From: Actinomycetes bacterium
GTDB lineage: Bacteria; Actinomycetota; Acidimicrobiia; Acidimicrobiales; Palsa-688
Direction of reading: 5' to 3'
DNA: 21,267 bases
NCBI GenBank assembly: GCA_021808425.1
Contig: JAKBBS010000042.1
Span: 1 to 21,267 of the forward strand
Numbering within the stretch: the stretch's first letter is position 1; every line of letters begins with the position of its first letter. A program made the position numbers and the translations under genes. Below are positions 1 through 5,744 of this stretch, piece by piece. The notes under the pieces were generated by a model. The model was not told the DNA's origin and did no database searches. It saw only the letters and a list, made by a program, of their open reading frames with translations.

Positions 1-1
1 A

Positions 2-35
2 TCGACATCGTAGCACTCCGTGCTACGATGTCGTC
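2..35 (+). promoter_or_regulatory. Palindromic operator and promoter of the toxin-antitoxin operon
   Basis: A perfect 14-base inverted repeat occupies 3-16 (CGACATCGTAGCAC) and 20-33, with a 3-base centre. It ends two bases before the antitoxin ATG. It overlaps a plausible promoter: TCGACA at 2-7 as -35 (5 of 6 to TTGACA) and TACGAT at 24-29 as -10, 16 bp apart. Transcription would then begin at about the ATG, giving a leaderless message; no Shine-Dalgarno is visible. Type II antitoxins typically repress their own operon at such palindromes. The repeat is seen directly; the promoter and the repression are inferred. Confidence 0.65.
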
Positions 36-290
36 ATGGCCAGAGACGTCACCCAACGGCAGCTTCGGAACGACAGCGGCGAGATCATGAGGGGATTGGA
101 CCAGGGCGAGAGCTTCGTCGTCACCCGAAACGGAGTACCCGTCGGTGAGCTGACTCCACTCCGGCGGCACCGGTTCGTGAGCGCCGACAGCGCCATCGCC
201 CTGTTCCGTAGTGCGCCAAGCGTCGACCTGGCCCAACTTCGCTCCGACCTCGACGGCGTTGCATCCCAGGACCCCAGCCCTCGTGCCTGA
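36..290 (+). CDS. Phd/YefM (VapB-type) antitoxin
   Basis: An 84-residue antitoxin of the Phd/YefM fold. The N-terminal half matches the family's DNA-binding dimer domain: 'ARDVTQRQLRNDSGEIMRGL' followed by 'ESFVVTRNGVPVGELTPL', where the conserved strand 'vtRnG.pva.L.p' is clear. The remaining 40 residues should wrap around and inhibit the toxin. The gene overlaps the downstream PIN toxin by 8 bp, a standard antitoxin-toxin arrangement that couples their translation. It probably represses its own promoter through the palindrome at 3-33. The start is the ATG directly behind that palindrome, with no ribosome-binding site, so leaderless translation is likely. Confidence 0.88.
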   Translation: MARDVTQRQLRNDSGEIMRGLDQGESFVVTRNGVPVGELTPLRRHRFVSADSAIALFRSAPSVDLAQLRSDLDGVASQDPSPRA

Positions 291-696
291 TCCCAAGCGC
301 GTTCCCCGGGGGATCATCGATACCTCCGTCGTCATCGATCTCGAACAACTCGAGGCGGGACAACTCCCGATGGAACTGGCCGTCAGCGCCATCACCATGG
401 CGGAGCTCGCGGCCGGTCCGCACGCGACCCAGGACGCCGAAGAGCGGGCCCGCCGACAGGACCGATTGCAGCGGGCAGAAGCGGCCTTCGATCCTCTTCC
501 GTTCGACGGAGAGGCTGCCCGCGCCTACGGCCGGATCTACGCCGCAGAGATCGCGAGCGGACGAAAGGCCCGCGGGACGCGAGCCTTGGATCTTCTGATC
601 GCAGCGACCGCCTGTGCAGCGAACCTTCCGGTCTTCACGCGCAACCCGGAAGACTTCCGCGGTCTGAAAGACCTCGTGGACGTGATCGAGGTCTGA
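283..696 (+). CDS. vapC: VapC-type PIN-domain toxin (ribonuclease)
   Basis: A PIN-domain protein, a Mg-dependent RNase usually acting on tRNA or rRNA, that would be held in check by the preceding antitoxin. The acidic active site is visible: Asp in 'GIIDTSVVIDLE', Glu in 'SAITMAELAAG', Asp in 'TRALDLLIAATA' and the final Asp in 'VFTRNPEDFRGL'. I place the start at the GTG at 283, giving 137 residues, the usual VapC size. The PIN fold then begins about 11 residues in, and the gene overlaps the antitoxin stop by 8 bp. An ATG at 211 in the same frame would add 24 residues that lie over the antitoxin and look unlike a PIN domain. The target RNA cannot be read from sequence. Confidence 0.88.
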   Translation: MPDPKRVPRGIIDTSVVIDLEQLEAGQLPMELAVSAITMAELAAGPHATQDAEERARRQDRLQRAEAAFDPLPFDGEAARAYGRIYAAEIASGRKARGTRALDLLIAATACAANLPVFTRNPEDFRGLKDLVDVIEV

Positions 697-1100
697 ACTG
701 CCGACGCGAGGTAGTTCGTACAACCGAATTCGATGGTCTTGACTTGTCGTTCTGAAGAAGACCCCCCTGCCAAATGGGAGACCAGGTCACGACCGTCATC
801 GACGGCAGAGCAATTTCGTCTGGGGTGGCGAACACCGGCCTGCGATCTGTAGGCGGTGACCGATAATTTCACGCGGAGTCCCGAAGGGCCAGAGCAAAGG
901 GCGGCCCTGCTGGTCAGCCCCGTGAGCTTGCGGTGGCTGGCTTCTGAGGGAGTGCGAGGCTTTGTGGATGTGCTTCACGTATGCACCGCCGCCGCAGGCC
1001 GTGGTGAGCAAAGTGAGAGAGACCAGTGCGGTCAGGACGACAGCGGCCCGCCAGCGTTGAGCGCGCCTTTCTTCGGGGACGTCAGAGCGTGATGTGTTAT
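697..1100. other. 404-base stretch without a convincing gene
   Basis: No open frame here has both a usable start and coding character. On the minus strand the frame at about 1083-796 encodes a lipoprotein-like N-terminus: basic 'RRAQRWR', then 'AAVVLTALVSLTLLTTAC' followed by GGG. It has no ATG or GTG start before the hydrophobic stretch except an ATG at 1134, inside the tRNA gene, and no recognisable mature domain. It may be a decayed lipoprotein or chance. A GGGCC-rich hairpin (about 885-910) has no U-tract, so I do not call it a terminator. Confidence 0.5.
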
Positions 1101-1176
1101 TGGTGGGCGCTGAGGGACTCGAACCCCCGACCACCGCGTTGTAAGCGCGGCGCTCTACCAGCTGAGCTAAGCGCCC
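1101..1176 (-). tRNA. tRNA-Val (anticodon TAC)
   Basis: The minus strand folds into a complete cloverleaf. The acceptor stem is GGGCGCT/AGCGCCC. The D arm is GCTC-AGCTGGTA-GAGC. The anticodon stem CCGCG/CGCGG closes the loop CTTACAA, giving anticodon TAC (valine, GUA codons). The T arm carries the TTCGAGT loop. The body is 73 nt (1104-1176), and CCA is encoded directly after it at 1101-1103. A TAGTAT box on the same strand lies 12 bases upstream. Confidence 0.95.
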
Positions 1177-1188
1177 TGCACTCGGCTC

Positions 1189-1194
1189 ATACTA
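1189..1194 (-). promoter_or_regulatory. Candidate -10 box for tRNA-Val
   Basis: On the minus strand TAGTAT (5 of 6 to TATAAT) sits 12 bases before the mature tRNA 5' end, a normal place for a tRNA promoter with a short leader. No good -35 hexamer is visible at 16-18 bp spacing. The upstream acyl-CoA ligase gene ends only about 40 bases away, so read-through is also possible. Confidence 0.4.
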
Positions 1195-1231
1195 GGCGCC
1201 GAGGCCCGCCCCTGAGAAACCGGCGATAACG

Positions 1232-2773
1232 TCAGCCTGTTGTGAGCTCGTCGCGGATCACCCGGCGGAGCAACTTGCCTGTTTCGTTGTAAGGCAACTC
1301 TGAACGAAAAGCAATGACGGCGGGGGACTTTGTCGAGCGAAGCCTTTCCCTGACCCACGCTTGGAGCTCCTCTGGCGTTGCCGACGCTCCGGCTTCCAAG
1401 ACAATGACAGCCGCTACGGCTTCGCCCCACTCGCGATCAGGGACCCCTACTACAGCAGCTTCGGCGACCGCCGGGTGGGTCATCAAGGCACCCTCGATCT
1501 CTCCCGGCGACAAGTTCTCTCCACCCCGCACGATGACGTCGTCGAGGCGCCCGTCGAGGAACAGAAAGCCGCCCTCGTCGAGCCATCCCGCGTCGCGGGT
1601 CGCGAACCAGCCGTCCTCGTTTAAGGCGCTCCTGCCCGTGTATTCGCCGGCAACCTGCTCCCCCCGCACCCAAACCTCCCCTCTCTCCCCCGGGGCAACC
1701 TCGCCTCCATGGGCGTTTCTAATTGACACCTCGACTGACGGCAGGGGGCGTCCGACAGAGCCGAGACGGGCCCGCACCGCCGGATCGCCGCTCGCCAGGG
1801 AGTCGCGGTGGTCGCCGGGACTTAGAACTGCGACGGTCGACGAGGTCTCCGTCAGGCCGTAAGCGTTCACGAAGTCGACACCTGGGAGCATGCGCATAGC
1901 TCGTTCTATCGTTTCAGGCGGCATGCGGCCACCACCGTATGAAAGGTGTCGGAGCGACGAAGTGTCGACGTTCGATCTTTCGATCTCGTCGAGGATCCGT
2001 CCGAGCATCGTCGGTACGACCATCGCCTGCGTCACTTTTTCCGACTCCACGGTCGCAACCCATTTGGCAGGGTCGAATCCGGGCAGGTACACGATTCGCC
2101 TACCGCTGTAAAGCGACGAGAGCACTGACGATACGCCCGCAATGTGATACGGCGGGACGCTCACAAGCTGCGCTTCGCCGACTTCTGCCCCGAGGAACTC
2201 GACACTCGAAAGTATGTACGACACCAGGTGGCGGTGTCGTAGCACTGCAGCTTTCGGCTCGCCAGTCGTCCCACTGGTAAAAAGTAGGACTGCCACAGCC
2301 TCAGGATCCACCCACACGGGCTCGTCGGCCGCTCCGGGACCTACCTCGTCCGCTTCGACCCCTGCGAGGTCAAGGTGGCTATCTCTGCCTCGAGCTTGCG
2401 CCATGAAGGTGGCCGTGTCGACGACGGTGAGTCCTTCTATCCCGGCGACCCGGTTGGCCATGTCGGCAGCAACGACGGCTACGCAAGGAGTAACACGGCC
2501 GAGTATCGCCATTAGGGCCTCGTCACTCAGGCGGTAGTTGACCGGCACAAACGCGAGTCCGGCGAAAGCCGCCCCGAACAGCGCTACGGGCAACGCTTCA
2601 GAGTTGTAGTCGAGCCAGACGACGCTGCACGCACCGGACGTGACAAAAAGCCGCGACGCGCCGTGCGCCGCCTCCAAGAGCTCCCGAGCCGTGATCCCCC
2701 CAGACAGCCCGCCCAGCACCACACGGTCGCCTGCGGCTTCGGCGACCATCTCGAGCAACATAGGCACGTTCAT
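1232..2773 (-). CDS. AMP-dependent acyl-CoA synthetase / acid-CoA ligase
   Basis: A 513-residue member of the ANL (adenylating) superfamily that activates a carboxylic acid with ATP to an acyl-adenylate and then to the CoA thioester. Visible motifs: the P-loop-like FTSGTTGEPK (165-174), YGLTET (305-310), the hinge region GRLDDVIVRGGENLSPGEIE (from 408) and the catalytic lysine in NETGK (Lys500). The length is typical of medium- or long-chain FadD-like ligases and aromatic acid-CoA ligases; the substrate cannot be read from the motifs. The start is the ATG at 2773, with GGGAG 12 bases upstream. It follows the inositol-monophosphatase-family gene by 43 bp on the same strand and is probably cotranscribed with it. 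Confidence 0.9.
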   Translation of the reverse strand: MNVPMLLEMVAEAAGDRVVLGGLSGGITARELLEAAHGASRLFVTSGACSVVWLDYNSEALPVALFGAAFAGLAFVPVNYRLSDEALMAILGRVTPCVAVVAADMANRVAGIEGLTVVDTATFMAQARGRDSHLDLAGVEADEVGPGAADEPVWVDPEAVAVLLFTSGTTGEPKAAVLRHRHLVSYILSSVEFLGAEVGEAQLVSVPPYHIAGVSSVLSSLYSGRRIVYLPGFDPAKWVATVESEKVTQAMVVPTMLGRILDEIERSNVDTSSLRHLSYGGGRMPPETIERAMRMLPGVDFVNAYGLTETSSTVAVLSPGDHRDSLASGDPAVRARLGSVGRPLPSVEVSIRNAHGGEVAPGERGEVWVRGEQVAGEYTGRSALNEDGWFATRDAGWLDEGGFLFLDGRLDDVIVRGGENLSPGEIEGALMTHPAVAEAAVVGVPDREWGEAVAAVIVLEAGASATPEELQAWVRERLRSTKSPAVIAFRSELPYNETGKLLRRVIRDELTTG

Positions 2774-2816
2774 TTTTCAGTCAAGCTCCCACACTCGAAG
2801 AATTGCGCGACGGACT

Positions 2817-3596
2817 CTACCCCCGCTCCCTGCCGGCCCGGCGGCGCAACTCGACGGCTTCGTCTAGAAGTTCCCGGCTGGCTGCTGCCACGAAGGTTCG
2901 CCGCTCGGCGCCGGACCTCACGACCAGATCGAGTCCGTCGGGTTCGCCAACACTCGCGCCTGCTTCCATACAGACGAGCATCCCGCCCAAATAGTCCCAA
3001 GGCGCCAGCGACTGGGCCGCAAAATCCACGAACACGTCGAGGCTTCCGGACGCTACTGCGCAGATGTCGAGCGCAGCGGCTCCGAGCGACCGGAACTGCG
3101 ACCAGCCCAGGTGGAACTCAGGGTATCCCGAGACGGCGACGATCGCCTCTGACATCTCGCGACAGCCGCTAGGGAAGATCACCTTGTCGTCGCAGGTTGC
3201 GCCCCCACCGCGGATAGCTTCGAAGCGCTGGCCGGTCGCCTGGTTGACCACCACCGCTACATAGGGACCTTCCTCGTCGAGGGCGCAGAGGCTGGTAGCC
3301 CACCACGGCAAGCCGCGAGACGCGTTCGTCGAACCGTCCACCGGATCGAGCACCACCCTGATCGAGGCCTCCGGGCGGTGGAGCCCGGACTCTTCCGAAA
3401 AGGCTCCGAGACCAGCGGCAGTGAGCACCGACAACGCTGCTGCGTCAGCTACCAGGTCGCTTCGGTACTGGCCTTCGCGGGTGCCGGCGAGACCCCAGTC
3501 AGTCAGGTGGCTGAGAGCGTCCTTTACTGCGGAGGCGGCTTCTCGAAGCACCGCTAGCACCAAGTCGGCTGCATGGCCTTGGGGTTCGGTCGACAC
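2817..3596 (-). CDS. Inositol monophosphatase family protein
   Basis: A Mg-dependent, lithium-sensitive-type sugar or inositol phosphatase. Numbering from the GTG at 3596, it has the metal Glu in AFSEESG (68), motif A DPVDGSTN (84-91) and motif B WDYLGG (200-205), all in the family order, and 259 residues, the normal size. Upstream in-frame ATGs at 3668 and 3659 are possible. They would overlap the divergent gene starting at 3658 and add a non-homologous proline-rich tail, so I prefer 3596; no strong ribosome-binding site decides it. Substrates in this family include inositol-1-phosphate, histidinol phosphate and PAP, and sequence alone does not separate them. It lies just before the acyl-CoA ligase. 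Confidence 0.85.
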   Translation of the reverse strand: MSTEPQGHAADLVLAVLREAASAVKDALSHLTDWGLAGTREGQYRSDLVADAAALSVLTAAGLGAFSEESGLHRPEASIRVVLDPVDGSTNASRGLPWWATSLCALDEEGPYVAVVVNQATGQRFEAIRGGGATCDDKVIFPSGCREMSEAIVAVSGYPEFHLGWSQFRSLGAAALDICAVASGSLDVFVDFAAQSLAPWDYLGGMLVCMEAGASVGEPDGLDLVVRSGAERRTFVAAASRELLDEAVELRRRAGRERG

Positions 3597-3657
3597 CTTC
3601 AGGCAAGTTAGCGGATGCGGTCGCTGAAAGTCCCTCTCCCCCGGTAACGTCGTATTC

Positions 3658-4218
3658 ATGGCGGTCATCGATGTCGCTGGCTATGTAGCCGAACTCAAGG
3701 ATCATGCCGTCGATCACGGATTCCACGTGCACGACGAGCGGCACTTCGTGGAAACCTACTCGTTGCGCCAGGCCTGGGAGGTTGACGTCCACCCCGAGGA
3801 AGCCTGCAACGGGCCGCTCGACCTGCATCTCGCATTGGAGGTCGATCCTCGGGTCCTTCTCGCGTTCGAGGACGCTGTCGTTGACCTGCCCGAAGGAGAG
3901 GATCCTGCGGATACGTTCCATTTTCCTCTCACGTTCACCTGGGGCCTGCCGCCCCTCCCGAAGGGACCCGACCTGCTTCGGCTCGCGATAGACCTCGCCG
4001 GGATCGGCGGTATCGAGCTCCCGCTCGAGTCGTCGGCTATCGACAGCTACGCGTCGGCTACCGACCCGGCTGAGCGGCGCATCACGATCGTGGCACGCCA
4101 GCAGGTATCCCTCGCACGGGTTCTCGCCGGGGAGGAGCTGCTCTGCGACACGTTCGACAAGGCGCTCGCCGTCAGCCAGTACCTTCTCGAGCGAGCGCCC
4201 GTTTGGCTCGAAAGTTGA
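3658..4218 (+). CDS. Acidic protein of unknown function
   Basis: A 186-residue protein that I do not recognise. It is strongly acidic, rich in Asp, Glu and Leu with few Lys. It has no signal peptide or membrane segment and looks like a compact soluble domain. Features to compare: 'GFHVHDERHFVETYSLRQAWEV' near the N-terminus (around residues 21-42), 'LDLHLALEVDP', 'FHFPLTFTWGLPPLPKGPDLL' in the middle and 'EELLCDTFDKALAVSQYLLERAP' at the end. It opens with the ATG at 3658, close behind TAACGT at 3644-3649, so it may be leaderless. It is divergent from the phosphatase gene and ends two bases from the stop of a convergent small membrane protein. Confidence 0.75.
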   Translation: MAVIDVAGYVAELKDHAVDHGFHVHDERHFVETYSLRQAWEVDVHPEEACNGPLDLHLALEVDPRVLLAFEDAVVDLPEGEDPADTFHFPLTFTWGLPPLPKGPDLLRLAIDLAGIGGIELPLESSAIDSYASATDPAERRITIVARQQVSLARVLAGEELLCDTFDKALAVSQYLLERAPVWLES

Positions 4219-4219
4219 C

Positions 4220-4399
4220 CTAGGCCCTTGTGCCGGTTTGCAAGCCGTTGCTCTGACGGCTCGACCGGCGGTAGAGCACGAACGACATAAGCAGCACCGC
4301 AATCACAGCGGCCAGCAGTAGTGCGGCGGTGATCAAAACTACCGGGGTTGCGGAAAGAGTCGAAGCGGTGACGACATGGGCCGTAGATACGTGGGCCAC
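4220..4399 (-). CDS. Small single-helix membrane protein (59 residues)
   Basis: An open frame from GTG (4399) to TAG (4220) encodes 59 residues: a short polar N-terminus, one hydrophobic helix from about residue 19 to 43 ('VVLITAALLLAAVIAVLLMS' core), then 'YRRSSRQS' and a polar tail. A positive cluster straight after the helix predicts N-out/C-in topology. The Shine-Dalgarno AAGGG lies 9 bases before GTG. It ends tail to tail with the unknown gene, with a 1-base gap. It follows the two-helix protein (4552-4830) on the same strand. I know no function for it; it would be missed by annotation with a length cut-off. Confidence 0.65.
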   Translation of the reverse strand: MAHVSTAHVVTASTLSATPVVLITAALLLAAVIAVLLMSFVLYRRSSRQSNGLQTGTRA

Positions 4400-4421
4400 C
4401 TAAAAGCACCCTTGGGATGAT

Positions 4422-4465
4422 CCGGGGCTGGCCCCGGCGGTACTTGGAGGTTGGGCGGTACTTGG
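4422..4465. repeat. GC hairpin and two direct 12-base repeats
   Basis: CCGGGG-CTGG-CCCCGG is a perfect 6-bp stem with a 4-base loop at 4422-4437. It partly overlaps two copies of GGCGGTACTTGG at 4436-4447 and 4454-4465, offset by 18 bp. The block lies between the two small membrane-protein genes on the minus strand, directly upstream of the second one's ribosome-binding site. It may be a processing or attenuation hairpin or a regulator-binding site; no U-tract follows, so a simple terminator is unlikely. Confidence 0.45.
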
Positions 4466-4551
4466 CGGCCGTTTTCTACGCATACTGATTCTTACTGTAC
4501 CTGACAGTGCCATACATCTGCGATTGCAGTCACCGCGCCAACCCGACCAAC

Positions 4552-4830
4552 TCAAGGCTCGTCTTCCCTCATCATTGCGTCGAGCGCGTTCAACCGGTCC
4601 GATCGGTTCTTTGCGTAGACGACAGTCGCCAGGGCCATCCCGAACACAAGCACTGCCGCCACCACCCCGAGGGTAGGGCTGAAAAGTGCGACTAGAGCGA
4701 CAATGACCACCGGTCCGGCGACCAGAAACACCCGGATCCCGACGCTGAGGGCGCCCCATTGAGCGCGGACCGTCGGGACGGGATCGGTTGGTTGGCGAAC
4801 AGGTCCTGCCGCTTCGTTCACAGCTGACAT
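4552..4830 (-). CDS. Small membrane protein with two helices
   Basis: A 92-residue protein of unknown function. Residues 1-30 are polar and probably cytoplasmic. Two hydrophobic segments follow at about 31-50 ('VFLVAGPVVIVALVALF') and 53-72 ('TLGVVAAVLVFGMALATVV'), joined by a short SPTL turn. A charged tail 'YAKNRSDRLNALDAMMREDEP' follows, so both ends should face the cytoplasm. The start is the ATG at 4830, with GGGA 8 bases upstream. It is divergent from the SDR gene and 152 bp before the 59-residue membrane protein on the same strand. I do not recognise the family. Confidence 0.75.
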   Translation of the reverse strand: MSAVNEAAGPVRQPTDPVPTVRAQWGALSVGIRVFLVAGPVVIVALVALFSPTLGVVAAVLVFGMALATVVYAKNRSDRLNALDAMMREDEP

Positions 4831-4911
4831 ACTCGCATTCCCGACAGATCGGCGCCCGCCGCTGGGTCCCCGAGCGAAGCTCGTCGGAGTTTCACACTCG
4901 TCAACCCACGC

Positions 4912-4957
4912 TGCGCAACCAAGAGAAATTGCGCACGGCCGGCAATGCCGACATGAT
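4912..4957 (+). promoter_or_regulatory. Promoter of the SDR gene with an inverted repeat at -35
   Basis: TTGCGC (4929-4934) and CATGAT (4952-4957) are spaced 17 bp, each 4 of 6 to the consensus, and would start transcription near 4963-4964, right at the SDR start codons. The 7-base inverted repeat TGCGCAA (4912-4918) / TTGCGCA (4929-4935), 10 bases apart, overlaps the -35 box and could bind a regulator. All of this was read by eye. Confidence 0.45.
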
Positions 4958-4965
4958 TCTCCGTG

Positions 4966-5709
4966 ATGACCACAATTGACCTTAACGGAAAGACAGCCCT
5001 GGTTACCGGGGCCTCTAAAGGTATCGGCGCTGCGATCGCCAAGATTTTCGCCGAAAGCGGAGCAAACGTGATGCTCTCGTCACGCAAGATGGACGCCCTC
5101 GAGCAGGCCGCATCGACTATCGACGGGGAGACCGCCTGCTTCGCTGCGAACGCCGGACGCCCAGATGAGGCTCATGCCGCGGTCTCGGCCACGATCGAGC
5201 GTTTCGGAGGCGTCGACATCCTCGTCAACAACGCAGCCACCAATCCCTACTACGGGCGCTCCATCGACATCGACCTGCCACGTTTCGACAAAATCATGGA
5301 AGTAAACCTCCGAGGCCCACTCGTGTGGACTCAGGAAGCCTGGAAGCAGTCCATGGCAGAGCGGGGCGGGGTTGTCCTTAACATCTCGTCGGTCGGCGGC
5401 CTCAAATTCAGCGGTCCGATCGGTATATACGATACGAGCAAAGCTGCGCTGACCCACCTCACCAAGCACCTTGCGTCAGAGCTCGGACCCAAGGTGCGGG
5501 TCAACGCTATCGCTCCAGGCTTGGTGAAGACGGACTTCGCCCGCGCCTTGTGGGAGCCAACCGGGGAAGACGCAGAGCGCGCGTGGCCCCTTCGCCGCCT
5601 TGGGCAGCCGGTCGACATAGCCGAGGCGGCCCTGTTTCTCTGCAGCGACATGTCGTCGTGGATCACAGGCGAGCTGATCACCGTTGACGGGGGGAGCATG
5701 GTCGTCTAA
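4966..5709 (+). CDS. Short-chain dehydrogenase/reductase (SDR, FabG-like)
   Basis: A classical SDR that oxidises or reduces an alcohol/ketone with NAD(P). Numbered from the ATG at 4966 (247 residues): Rossmann glycine motif TGASKGIG (14-21), NNAA (88-91), catalytic Asn114, Ser142, Tyr155 and Lys159 (IYDTSK), and PG in the AIAPGLVKTDF segment. The 'ATNPYYG' after NNAA resembles SDRs of the DHRS4 / FabG4 type. Arg40 in the 'SSRKMD' segment suggests NADP preference. The in-frame GTG at 4963 is an alternative start. There is no Shine-Dalgarno, and the predicted transcript start is at the codon, so it is probably leaderless. The substrate is unknown; it stands alone between divergent and convergent neighbours. 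Confidence 0.9.
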   Translation: MTTIDLNGKTALVTGASKGIGAAIAKIFAESGANVMLSSRKMDALEQAASTIDGETACFAANAGRPDEAHAAVSATIERFGGVDILVNNAATNPYYGRSIDIDLPRFDKIMEVNLRGPLVWTQEAWKQSMAERGGVVLNISSVGGLKFSGPIGIYDTSKAALTHLTKHLASELGPKVRVNAIAPGLVKTDFARALWEPTGEDAERAWPLRRLGQPVDIAEAALFLCSDMSSWITGELITVDGGSMVV

Positions 5710-5726
5710 GTAGCGGCAACTCCCGT

Positions 5727-5740
5727 GGACTGTGCAGTCC
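5727..5740. terminator. Possible bidirectional terminator hairpin
   Basis: GGACT-GTGC-AGTCC is a perfect inverted repeat in the 35-base gap between the convergent ends of the SDR and diguanylate cyclase genes. The stem is only 5-6 bp and the flanking T-run is minimal, so factor-independent termination would be weak. Position is the main argument. Confidence 0.3.
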
Positions 5741-5744
5741 TTAC

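Noticed and set aside
211..282. Upstream ATG for the PIN toxin
   Set aside because: It would add 24 residues lying over the antitoxin gene without PIN homology; the GTG at 283 gives the usual VapC length.
885..910. GGGCC-rich hairpin as terminator
   Set aside because: The stem is about 6 bp with a long loop and no T-run on either strand.
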